Part shown: piece after piece, positions 53,106 through 64,000 of the stretch
Numbering within the stretch: position 1 is the stretch's first letter
Layout of the letters: every line of letters begins with the position of its first letter
Assembly: GCF_029227915.1 (NCBI RefSeq)
Contig: NC_079877.1
Coordinates: 4,152,001-4,216,000, forward strand
Origin: Hydractinia symbiolongicarpus
Lineage: Eukaryota; Cnidaria; Hydrozoa; Anthoathecata; Hydractiniidae
DNA length: 64,000 nucleotides
Direction: 5' to 3'
The notes under the pieces: model-generated
Seen by the model: only the letters and a program-made list of their open reading frames with translations
Told to the model about the DNA's origin: nothing
Database searches by the model: none
Position numbers and translations under genes: made by a program

Positions 53106-54213
53106 TCATCGGTAATAACACCATGGCCCACGACCGGGCAATGAATTATAGCAGCAACCTCTTTTCATGCATTCGAATTCTGTTATACCAGGATAGCCGC
53201 AGTCGTCACGTTCTGTTGCTTTGCGCAGACATTTTTCTAACGAAAATTCAACACAAACCAGCAGTAAAAACTTTAAGGATCGCGCATTATGTTATTTTGC
53301 GACGAATGTGGAGAGCGTACTTCTATGCTTACCTAGGCGGTGGTAGCACCACGGTCCACTTTGGTTTAGCAATTCACTATAACAACAGCCTTTCTTCTCG
53401 CATGCCCGCTTCGTTATGCTTGGATAACCACAATCATGACGTCTTGTTGCTGCTATTTTCCGGCATTTTTCTAAAATTACGGATGGAAGAGTACACAATG
53501 CTTTCAAAATACCTAATCAGTAAGAGCGGAACAACTTACCTTGCCTGTAATAACACCACGGTCCCTTTTCCTTGATCGCGTTGTAACAGCATCCTTTTTT
53601 GACGCAATCTGATTTGCTTATCCCAGGGTAACCACAATCTTCACGTTTGTTTGCTTCAATCATGGGACAGTTTGCTAGAGTATTTTGAGAAATAATTAGT
53701 GGCCCAAATTGTCAGTGTTAATGCCGAAAACATAGTCGAAAATTTACCTTTTTGATGATAACACCACGGGCCAGCCACCTTTAATTCGCCATAACAACAT
53801 CCCTTTCTCAAGCAATCCAACGGACTAATTCCATGGTAGCCACAATCAACGCGCATTGACGCCTTTATGTTTCGACATTTTGCTATTACGAAACAAATTA
53901 GGTAGATTCACAACTAAAATGCAATGACAACCCCCTCAAGTGTAAGAAGCCGTATTACCTCCACATGTGTTGCAAAGCCTTGGGCAATGACTGGAAACGA
54001 TTTTCTTTGAACAACTAGTTGATCTAACCACAGAGCACAAGATATTTCTGTTGCTGCAAACTCTTGTAGCTGAAAAATTAAGAACAAATGCAATTTTTTT
54101 ATTATTGCGACGAAACATTGACGGCAATTGCAATGAAGAAGCATTAAAATACCTGTGGCAGCGGCAAAAGCCAAAACAACAAAACAAATCACGTAAATCT
54201 GATATTTCCTCAT
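53106..54213 (-). CDS. Four-trefoil-domain secreted protein, copy 18 (missense at conserved sites)
   Basis: Exons are 54153..54213, 53748..53882, 53540..53674, 53333..53470 and 53106..53236. The frame is open but has two private missense changes. In domain 3 the glycine of CGYPGIT becomes Ser (53418..53420); this Gly is present in all four domains and is usual in the family, so folding may suffer. In domain 1 the Arg after WCYH becomes Gln (53752..53754). All cysteines are kept. Confidence 0.85.
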
Positions 54214-56235
54214 GATTCCGGCTCTTATTTCGTCGGTGCGCGAATCGTATTAGTCCAATTCATGTCAAAGCCTTCTTTATACGCTCTTTTCTCTCTAATT
54301 ACTGTAATTAATGAGTGCTTATAATCAAGATGGCCGTTTACAAATTACAACGTAAATTCGCCTCCGGGGAAGATATTGTGCATGTAGCATTCACCGTTTA
54401 AACTCTTGTGGGTTTCGCTTTGAAATATGTTGACACGGTCTATGAAGATCATTGTTGATTGTTGAATAAACGGAAGGTTTTTATCGGAGTGGTGTAGGAC
54501 TAGGGTGCACACGAATCACACACGAGTTATTCTTGTCTTCGGTGACCAAACCAACAATTCCCAATCATACATGCGTGTTATACTTTCAAGAGATCGTTCT
54601 TTCGCGGTGAAGGTGATATTCCCTTCAATTTCAATGAATATGAAACAAAAGAGCTAAATTCCATCAGAAGGATGCGTTGCCAATCCTAGATCATTGGATT
54701 GTTCATTATACGACGTTCTGACAATGTCTTGTTGTTTTAGATAACTCACATGTCGAAACTATTTTTGTTGCGTACTACATCACATCTAGAAGGTGTCCAT
54801 TCACACAAGACACGGTCGATTTTGCGGATTTAAGTACCAATACGCGCTGCATCGTGCGCCTTTTTTGTCAGGGATGAAGAGATAAAAAAAAAGAATTTTC
54901 TAATATGCTTCAAAATTTACGTCAACGTAACCCTGTTTTGACAACTAGGGATACGTTTCCCTGTTTAACATGCTATTAACATTTCTTATTAAGAACAATG
55001 CTGGAGATGAGTAGTCGAAATGAAATACGTGCGTTTAACGTCACTGCTTCAATTGGACGTTAAGTATTTTTATCCCATGACTTTTCATTAATGCCCCTGC
55101 GCTGTCATTTATATACCCTCGATAACGGCTTGGTTATAAACGGCACTAGCGGGCCTTATACAGTATTATTTACTGATAGCTATTTTAAATCAGTATATAC
55201 GGGAAATCCACAGCACTGATTGGGTAAAAGCCTCAACGACGAGCTTCATACAGCCCGGTGCAACTTTTGACCTTGTAACATACATATTAATAACTATAAA
55301 TGCATACAAATAACATTGGAAAAAATAGCCAAACACATCCACACTGAAAAATGAAGTTGCAGTAAATCCTAAATCACGATTCACTCCGTAAGAATCAGAA
55401 AAACATGTTCCACGTTCGGTGTCGCAGATAAAAGAAAATGCTTTTAAAAACATTAACAGCACAATGAAAAACAAGCAAAACAACGTCGAATTTATGTGAT
55501 AAACATGTATTTGAAAAATTGAAACAATAAAACTCAAATGGAAAGTTCTCTATTTTTTTTACAACCTTGTCATCTTACGAGAAATATTACTCTCGGTCAG
55601 CGTAGCGACCTCGCATGTTCGGTCTATGCTTTTGACCTCGCATAAACTTTCTCGGTACAGATAGACAAGTTATTTTATGTTGTATTAATAACGCCCGCAA
55701 AAGTAGCCTTTTTGTATTTAGATTTATGCTTTCCGTATCCGCCCTGACATTTTTGACTATCAAAATTGTGGCTCCGAATGAGACAGAATTGCCAAGTTGA
55801 CAAAGTAGCAAAAAACGGCATTATCCGGTTAATAACGCCTTGGATAGAAATGCTCACGCCACGCTTGCACGGTTGCATTGCGATTCTGGGTATGGCGGCG
55901 CCAGAAGATTTCAGGCTTTACTAAATAACGCTTACTACTCCTTTCATCAAATACGGACACTCAAGGCACCCTATGCAATAATTCAAATGTGTTTGGCTGC
56001 AGCGACATGACAAAAAGAAAATTGGCAGTCAAATCATTCATCTCCTACTGGATCTTATTGGGAAGGAAAAGTTCATATATTAGAGGTATTTATTTGACAA
56101 CATATTTTTACAACAATGAGTACACTAAAGTTCGCATATAATCTTCCGAAGGTCCTCGTATCTAAACGAAAGGAAGTACATATTAAGCTCGTGGCCCGAA
56201 ATGACTTGCTTACAAAAGTGTTCGCGACTTTTACC
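54214..56235. other. Spacer 18
   Basis: It carries a55390, otherwise seen only in spacers 4, 5, 8 and 9, but without their accompanying T at the 11495-equivalent site. Confidence 0.7.
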
Positions 56236-57343
56236 TCATCGGTAATAACACCATGGCCCACGACCGGGCAATGAATTATAGCAGCAACCTCTTTTCATGC
56301 ATTCGAATTCTGTTATACCAGGATAGCCGCAGTCGTCACGTTCTGTTGCTTTGCGCAGACATTTTTCTAACGAAAATTCAACACAAACCAGCAGTAAAAA
56401 CTTTAAGGATCGCGCATTATGTTATTTTGCGACGAATGTGGAGAGCGTACTTCTATGCTTACCTAGGCGGTGGTAGCACCACGGTCCACTTTGGTTTAGC
56501 AATTCACTATAACAACAGCCTTTCTTCTCGCATGCCCGCTTCGTTATGCCTGGATAACCACAATCATGACGTCTTGTTGCTGCTATTTTCCGGCATTTTT
56601 CTAAAATTACGGATGGAAGAGTACACAATGCTTTCAAAATACCTAATCAGTAAGAGCGGAACAACTTACCTTGCCTGTAATAACACCACGGTCCCTTTTC
56701 CTTGATCGCGTTGTAACAGCATCCTTTTTTGACGCAATCTGATTTGCTTATCCCAGGGTAACCACAATCTTAACGTTTGTTTGCTTCAATCATGGGACAG
56801 TTTGCTAGAGTATTTTGAGAAATAATTAGTGGCCCAAATTGTCAGTGTTAATGCCGAAAACATAGTCGAAAATTTACCTTTTCGATGATAACACCACGGG
56901 CCAGCCACCTTTAATTCGCCATAACAACATCCCTTTCTCAAGCAATCCAACGGACTAATTCCATGGTAGCCACAATCAACGCGCATTGACGCCTTTATGT
57001 TTCGACATTTTGCTATTACGAAACAAATTAGGTAGATTCACAACTAAAATGCAATGACAACCCCCTCAAGTGTAAGAAGCCGTATTACCTCCACATGTGT
57101 TGCAAAGCCTTGGGCAATGACTGGAAACGATTTTCTTTGAACAACTAGTTGATCTAACCACAGAGCACAAGATATTTCTGTTGCTGCAAACTCTTGTAGC
57201 TGAAAAGTTAAGAACAAATGCAATTTTTTTATTATTGCGACGAAACATTGACGGCAATTGCAATGAAGAAGCATTAAAATACCTGTGGCAGCGGCAAAAG
57301 CCAAAACAACAAAACAAATCACGTAAATCTGATATTTCCTCAT
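56236..57343 (-). pseudogene. Four-trefoil gene copy 19, nonsense codon in domain 2
   Basis: Exons are 57283..57343, 56878..57012, 56670..56804, 56463..56600 and 56236..56366. In exon 3 the Glu codon just before the second cysteine (sequence RED-C in other copies) is TAA (plus strand tta at 56770..56772). Only the signal peptide, domain 1 and a stub of domain 2 could be made. Skipping the symmetric exon 3 would restore the frame. There is also one private intron 1 base (g at 57207). Confidence 0.8.
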
Positions 57344-59365
57344 GATTCCGGCTCTTATTTCGTCGGTGCGCGAATCGTATTAGTCCAATTCATGTCAAAG
57401 CCTTCTTTATACGCTCTTTTCTCTCTAATTACTGTAATTAATGAGTGCTTATAATCAAGATGGCCGTTTACAAATTACAACGTAAATTCGCCTCCGGGGA
57501 AGATATTGTGCATGTAGCATTCACCGTTTAAACTCTTGTGGGTTTCGCTTTGAAATATGTTGACACGGTCTATGAAGATCATTGTTGATTGTTGAATAAA
57601 CGGAAGGTTTTTATCGGAGTGGTGTAGGACTAGGGTGCACACGAATCACACACGAGTTATTCTTGTCTTCGGTGACCAAACCAACAATTCCCAATCATAC
57701 ATGCGTGTTATACTTTCAAGAGATCGTTCTTTCGCGGTGAAGGTGATATTCCCTTCAATTTCAATGAATATGAAACAAAAGAGCTAAATTCCATCAGAAG
57801 GATGCGTTGCCAATCCTAGATCATTGGATTGTTCATTATACGACGTTCTGACAATGTCTTGTTGTTTTAGATAACTCACATGTCGAAACTATTTTTGTTG
57901 CGTACTACATCACATCTAGAAGGTGTCCATTCACACAAGACACGGTCGATTTTGCGGATTTAAGTACCAATACGCGCTGCATCGTGCGCCTTTTTTGTCA
58001 GAGATGAAGAGATAAAAAAAAAGAATTTTCTAATATGCTTCAAAATTTACGTCAACGTAACCCTGTTTTGACAACTAGGGATACGTTTCCCTGTTTAACA
58101 TGCTATTAACATTTCTTATTAAGAACAATGCTGGAGATGAGTAGTCGAAATGAAATACGTGCGTTTAACGTCACTGCTTCAATTGGACGTTAAGTATTTT
58201 TATCCCATGACTTTTCATTAATGCCCCTGCGCTGTCATTTATATACCCTCGATAACGGCTTGGTTATAAACGGCACTAGCGGGCCTTATACAGTATTATT
58301 TACTGATAGCTATTTTAAATCAGTATATACGGGAAATCCACAGCACTGATTGGGTAAAAGCCTCAACGACGAGCTTCATACAGCCCGGTGCAACTTTTGA
58401 CCTTGTAACATACATATTAATAACTATAAATGCATACAAATAACATTGGAAAAAATAGCCAAACACATCCACACTGAAAAATGAAGTTGCAGTAAATCCT
58501 AAATCACGATTCACTCCGTCAGAATCAGAAAAACATGTTCCACGTTCGGTGTCGCAGATAAAAGAAAATGCTTTTAAAAACATTAACAGCACAATGAAAA
58601 ACAAGCAAAACAACGTCGAATTTATGTGATAAACATGTATTTGAAAAATTGAAACAATAAAACTCAAATGGAAAGTTCTCTATTTTTTTTACAACCTTGT
58701 CATCTTACGAGAAATATTACTCTCGGTCAGCGTAGCGACCTCGCATGTTCGGTCTATGCTTTTGACCTCGCATAAACTTTCTCGGTACAGATAGACAAGT
58801 TATTTTATGTTGTATTAATAACGCCCGCAAAAGTAGCCTTTTTGTATTTAGATTTATGCTTTCCGTATCCGCCCTGACATTTTTGACTATCAAAATTGTG
58901 GCTCCGAATGAGACAGAATTGCCAAGTTGACAAAGTAGCAAAAAACGGCATTACCCGGTTAATAACGCCTTGGATAGAAATGCTCACGCCACGCTTGCAC
59001 GGTTGCATTGCGATTCTGGGTATGGCGGCGCCAGAAGATTTCAGGCTTTACTAAATAACGCTTACTACTCCTTTCATCAAATACGGACACTCAAGGCACC
59101 CTATGCAATAATTCAAATGTGTTTGGCTGCAGCGACATGACAAAAAGAAAATTGGCAGTCAAATCATTCATCTCCTACTGGATCTTATTGGGAAGGAAAA
59201 GTTCATATATTAGAGGTATTTATTTGACAACATATTTTTACAACAATGAGTACACTAAAGTTCGCATATAATCTTCCGAAGGTCCTCGTATCTAAACGAA
59301 AGGAAGTACATATTAAGCTCGTGGCCCGAAATGACTTGCTTACAAAAGTGTTCGCGACTTTTACC
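57344..59365. other. Spacer 19
   Basis: It carries a58002 and c58954, both repeated in spacer 20. Confidence 0.7.
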
Positions 59366-60473
59366 TCATCGGTAATAACACCATGGCCCACGACCGGGCA
59401 ATGAATTATAGCAGCAACCTCTTTTCATGCATTCGAATTCTGTTATACCAGGATAGCCGCAGTCGTCACGTTCTGTTGCTTTGCGCAGACATTTTTCTAA
59501 CGAAAATTCAACACAAACCAGCAGTAAAAACTTTAAGGATCGCGCATTATGTTATTTTGCGACGAATGTGGAGAGCGTACTTCTATGCTTACCTAGGCGG
59601 TGGTAGCACCACGGTCCACTTTGGTTTAGCAATTCACTATAACAACAGCCTTTCTTCTCGCATGCCCGCTTCGTTATGCCTGGATAACCACAATCATGAC
59701 GTCTTGTTGCTGCTATTTTCCGGCATTTTTCTAAAATTACGGATGAAAGAGTACACAATGCTTTCAAAATACCTAATCAGTAAGAGCGGAACAACTTACC
59801 TTGCCTGTAATAACACCACGGTCCCTTTTCCTTGATCGCGTTGTAACAGCATCCTTTTTTGACGCAATCTGATTTGCTTATCCCAGGGTAACCACAATCT
59901 TCACGTTTGTTTGCTTCAATCATGGGACAGTTTGCTAGAGTATTTTGAGAAATAATTAGTGGCCCAAATTGTCAGTGTTAATGCCGAAAACATAGTCGAA
60001 AATTTACCTTTTCGATGATAACACCACGGGCCAGCCACCTTTAATTCGCCATAACAACATCCCTTTCTCAAGCAATCCAACGGACTAATTCCATGGTAGC
60101 CACAATCAACGCGCATTGACGCCTTTATGTTTCGACATTTTGCTATTACGAAACAAATTAGGTAGATTCACAACTAAAATGCAATGACAACCCCCTCAAG
60201 TGTAAGAAGCCGTATTACCTCCACATGTGTTGCAAAGCCTTGGGCAATGACTGGAAACGATTTTCTTTGAACAACTAGTTGATCTAACCACAGAGCACAA
60301 GATATTTCTGTTGCTGCAAACTCTTGTAGCTGAAAAATTAAGAACAAATGCAATTTTTTTATTATTGCGACGAAACATTGACGGCAATTGCAATGAAGAA
60401 GCATTAAAATACCTGTGGCAGCGGCAAAAGCCAAAACAACAAAACAAATCACGTAAATCTGATATTTCCTCAT
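59366..60473 (-). CDS. Four-trefoil-domain secreted protein, copy 20
   Basis: Exons are 60413..60473, 60008..60142, 59800..59934, 59593..59730 and 59366..59496. The copy is open. An intron 3 base (a at 59746) is shared only with copy 21. Confidence 0.88.
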
Positions 60474-62495
60474 GATTCCGGCTCTTATTTCGTCGGTGCG
60501 CGAATCGTATTAGTCCAATTCATGTCAAAGCCTTCTTTATACGCTCTTTTCTCTCTAATTACTGTAATTAATGAGTGCTTATAATCAAGATGGCCGTTTA
60601 CAAATTACAACGTAAATTCGCCTCCGGGGAAGATATTGTGCATGTAGCATTCACCGTTTAAACTCTTGTGGGTTTCGCTTTGAAATATGTTGACACGGTC
60701 TATGAAGATCATTGTTGATTGTTGAATAAACGGAAGGTTTTTATCGGAGTGGTGTAGGACTAGGGTGCACACGAATCACACACGAGTTATTCTTGTCTTC
60801 GGTGACCAAACCAACAATTCCCAATCATACATGCGTGTTATACTTTCAAGAGATCGTTCTTTCGCGGTGAAGGTGATATTCCCTTCAATTTCAATGAATA
60901 TGAAACAAAAGAGCTAAATTCCATCAGAAGGATGCGTTGCCAATCCTAGATCATTGGATTGTTCATTATACGACGTTCTGACAATGTCTTGTTGTTTTAG
61001 ATAACTCACATGTCGAAACTATTTTTGTTGCGTACTACATCACATCTAGAAGGTGTCCATTCACACAAGACACGGTCGATTTTGCGGATTTAAGTACCAA
61101 TACGCGCTGCATCGTGCGCCTTTTTTGTCAGAGATGAAGAGATAAAAAAAAAGAATTTTCTAATATGCTTCAAAATTTACGTCAACGTAACCCTGTTTTG
61201 ACAACTAGGGATACGTTTCCCTGTTTAACATGCTATTAACATTTCTTATTAAGAACAATGCTGGAGATGAGTAGTCGAAATGAAATACGTGCGTTTAACG
61301 TCACTGCTTCAATTGGACGTTAAGTATTTTTATCCCATGACTTTTCATTAATGCCCCTGCGCTGTCATTTATATACCCTCGATAACGGCTTGGTTATAAA
61401 CGGCACTAGCGGGCCTTATACAGTATTATTTACTGATAGCTATTTTAAATCAGTATATACGGGAAATCCACAGCACTGATTGGGTAAAAGCCTCAACGAC
61501 GAGCTTCATACAGCCCGGTGCAACTTTTGACCTTGTAACATACATATTAATAACTATAAATGCATACAAATAACATTGGAAAAAATAGCCAAACACATCC
61601 ACACTGAAAAATGAAGTTGCAGTAAATCCTAAATCACGATTCACTCCGTCAGAATCAGAAAAACATGTTCCACGTTCGGTGTCGCAGATAAAAGAAAATG
61701 CTTTTAAAAACATTAACAGCACAATGAAAAACAAGCAAAACAACGTCGAATTTATGTGATAAACATGTATTTGAAAAATTGAAACAATAAAACTCAAATG
61801 GAAAGTTCTCTATTTTTTTTACAACCTTGTCATCTTACGAGAAATATTACTCTCGGTCAGCGTAGCGACCTCGCATGTTCGGTCTATGCTTTTGACCTCG
61901 CATAAACTTTCTCGGTACAGATAGACAAGTTATTTTATGTTGTATTAATAACGCCCGCAAAAGTAGCCTTTTTGTATTTAGATTTATGCTTTCCGTATCC
62001 GCCCTGACATTTTTGACTATCAAAATTGTGGCTCCGAATGAGACAGAATTGCCAAGTTGACAAAGTAGCAAAAAACGGCATTACCCGGTTAATAACGCCT
62101 TGGATAGAAATGCTCACGCCACGCTTGCACGGTTGCATTGCGATTCTGGGTATGGCGGCGCCAGAAGATTTCAGGCTTTACTAAATAACGCTTACTACTC
62201 CTTTCATCAAATACGGACACTCAAGGCACCCTATGCAATAATTCAAATGTGTTTGGCTGCAGCGACATGACAAAAAGAAAATTGGCAGTCAAATCATTCA
62301 TCTCCTACTGGATCTTATTGGGAAGGAAAAGTTCATATATTAGAGGTATTTATTTGACAACATATTTTTACAACAATGAGTACACTAAAGTTCGCATATA
62401 ATCTTCCGAAGGTCCTCGTATCTAAACGAAAGGAAGTACATATTAAGCTCGTGGCCCGAAATGACTTGCTTACAAAAGTGTTCGCGACTTTTACC
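60474..62495. other. Spacer 20
   Basis: It carries a61132 and c62084, as spacer 19 does. It looks identical to that spacer by eye. Confidence 0.7.
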
Positions 62496-63603
62496 TCATC
62501 GGTAATAACACCATGGCCCACGACCGGGCAATGAATTATAGCAGCAACCTCTTTTCATGCATTCGAATTCTGTTATACCAGGATAGCCGCAGTCGTCACG
62601 TTCTGTTGCTTTGCGCAGACATTTTTCTAACGAAAATTCAACACAAACCAGCAGTAAAAACTTTAAGGATCGCGCATTATGTTATTTTGCGACGAATGTG
62701 GAGAGCGTACTTCTATGCTTACCTAGGCGGTGGTAGCACCACGGTCCACTTTGGTTTAGCAATTCACTATAACAACAGCCTTTCTTCTCGCATGCCCGCT
62801 TCGTTATGCCTGGATAACCACAATCATGACGTCTTGTTGCTGCTATTTTCCGGCATTTTTCTAAAATTACGGATGAAAGAGTACACAATGCTTTCAAAAT
62901 ACCTAATCAGTAAGAGCGGAACAACTTACCTTGCCTGTAATAACACCACGGTCCCTTTTCCTTGATCGCGTTGTAACAGCATCCTTTTTTGACGCAATCT
63001 GATTTGCTTATCCCAGGGTAACCACAATCTTCACGTTTGTTTGCTTCAATCATGGGACAGTTTGCTAGAGTATTTTGAGAAATAATTAGTGGCCCAAATT
63101 GTCAGTGTTAATGCCGAAAACATAGTCGAAAATTTACCTTTTCGATGATAACACCACGGGCCAGCCACCTTTAATTCGCCATAACAACATCCCTTTCTCA
63201 AGCAATCCAACGGACTAATTCCATGGTAGCCACAATCAACGCGCATTGACGCCTTTATGTTTCGACATTTTGCTATTACGAAACAAATTAGGTAGATTCA
63301 CAACTAAAATGCAATGACAACCCCCTCAAGTGTAAGAAGCCGTATTACCTCCACATGTGTTGCAAAGCCTTGGGCAATGACTGGAAACGATTTTCTTTGA
63401 ACAACTAGTTGATCTAACCACAGAGCACAAGATATTTCTGTTGCTGCAAACTCTTGTAGCTGAAAAATTAAGAACAAATGCAATTTTTTTATTATTGCGA
63501 CGAAACATTGACGGCAATTGCAATGAAGAAGCATTAAAATACCTGTGGCAGCGGCAAAAGCCAAAACAACAAAACAAATCACGTAAATCTGATATTTCCT
63601 CAT
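62496..63603 (-). CDS. Four-trefoil-domain secreted protein, copy 21
   Basis: Exons are 63543..63603, 63138..63272, 62930..63064, 62723..62860 and 62496..62626. The copy is open. I see no difference from copy 20, including the shared intron 3 base at 62876. Confidence 0.88.
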
Positions 63604-64000
63604 GATTCCGGCTCTTATTTCGTCGGTGCGCGAATCGTATTAGTCCAATTCATGTCAAAGCCTTCTTTATACGCTCTTTTCTCTCTAATTACTGTAATTA
63701 ATGAGTGCTTATAATCAAGATGGCCGTTTACAAATTACAACGTAAATTCGCCTCCGGGGAAGATATTGTGCATGTAGCATTCACCGTTTAAACTCTTGTG
63801 GGTTTCGCTTTGAAATATGTTGACACGGTCTATGAAGATCATTGTTGATTGTTGAATAAACGGAAGGTTTTTATCGGAGTGGTGTAGGACTAGGGTGCAC
63901 ACGAATCACACACGAGTTATTCTTGTCTTCGGTGACCAAACCAACAATTCCCAATCATACATGCGTGTTATACTTTCAAGAGATCGTTCTTTCGCGGTGA
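63604..64000. other. Spacer 21 (partial)
   Basis: It holds the promoter of copy 21 (TATA box 63665..63671) and about 300 bp of ordinary spacer, cut by the window end. No array edge is seen. Confidence 0.7.

Larger units (their letters stand above)
57344..63603. repeat. Recent duplication of one unit (57344..60473 and 60474..63603)
   Basis: Spacer 19 plus gene 20 and spacer 20 plus gene 21 share bases found nowhere else in the window: 58002 and 61132, 58954 and 62084, 59746 and 62876. Each pair is exactly 3,130 bp apart. I see no difference between the two units. Confidence 0.8.
1..64000. repeat. Tandem array of ~3.13-kb trefoil-gene units
   Basis: The whole window is a head-to-tail array. 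Gene start codons lie at 1055, 4185, 7314, 10444, 13574, 16703, 19833, 22963, 26093, 29222, 32352, 35441, 38563, 41693, 44823, 47953, 51083, 54213, 57343, 60473 and 63603. Spacing is 3,129 or 3,130 bp, except 3,089 (41-bp deletion in copy 12) and 3,122 (8-bp deletion in the spacer of copy 12). Spacers, introns and exons are all nearly identical between units. The window opens inside exon 5 of one gene and closes inside a spacer, so the array continues on both sides and the true copy number is unknown. Confidence 0.98.

Noticed and set aside
1-64000. CRISPR array or bacterial operon
   Set aside because: The repeats are 3.13 kb and contain introns, and there are no spacer-repeat alternation, ribosome binding sites or cas-like genes.
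1-64000. Transposon-driven amplification
   Set aside because: I found no transposase, reverse transcriptase, terminal repeats or target-site duplications in the unit.
1-64000. tRNA, rRNA or histone genes as in other tandem arrays
   Set aside because: No such sequence is recognisable in any part of the unit on either strand.

Overview
The window is one uninterrupted tandem array. A unit of about 3,130 bp repeats head to tail across all 64 kb (about 20.4 unit lengths), with no unique flanking sequence at either end. Units differ by only a handful of substitutions and 1-bp slips, apart from a 41-bp and an 8-bp deletion. Each unit holds one intron-containing gene on the minus strand and about 2 kb of spacer. 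Spliceosomal introns, a TATA box, an AATAAA signal and a secreted multi-trefoil protein point to an animal. Short introns and a compact promoter suggest an invertebrate (a cnidarian or other marine invertebrate would fit), but the species cannot be named from this sequence.

Gene model, assembled by hand from splice sites because ORF calling shows only fragments: exon 1 encodes a 20-residue signal peptide, and exons 2 to 5 each encode one P-type (trefoil) domain with all six cysteines. Every intron is phase 1 with GT-AG ends (270, 73, 69 and 96 nt). The predicted precursor has 199 residues: signal peptide plus four trefoil domains, with almost no linker. A TATAAAG box lies 62 bp upstream of the ATG, and an AATAAA signal lies about 140 bp past the stop.

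Twenty-one gene copies are present. Copy 1 is cut by the left window edge. Sixteen copies are complete and open. Four carry lesions: copy 7 (stop in domain 1), copy 12 (41-bp deletion removing the end of domain 3 and its splice donor), copy 16 (lost cysteine in domain 1 plus a stop or new donor at the end of domain 2) and copy 19 (stop in domain 2). Copy 18 is open but has lost a conserved glycine.

The array has structure above the unit. Four consecutive units (about 7.3 to 19.8 kb) reappear as the next four (about 19.8 to 32.4 kb), a 12,519-bp higher-order duplication. The last two full units (57.3 to 63.6 kb) look like a fresh single-unit duplication. Other variants are shared by nearby or non-adjacent units, as expected from unequal exchange and gene conversion. 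The likely biological meaning (inference) is high dosage of a secreted, mucus-type trefoil protein kept uniform by concerted evolution.
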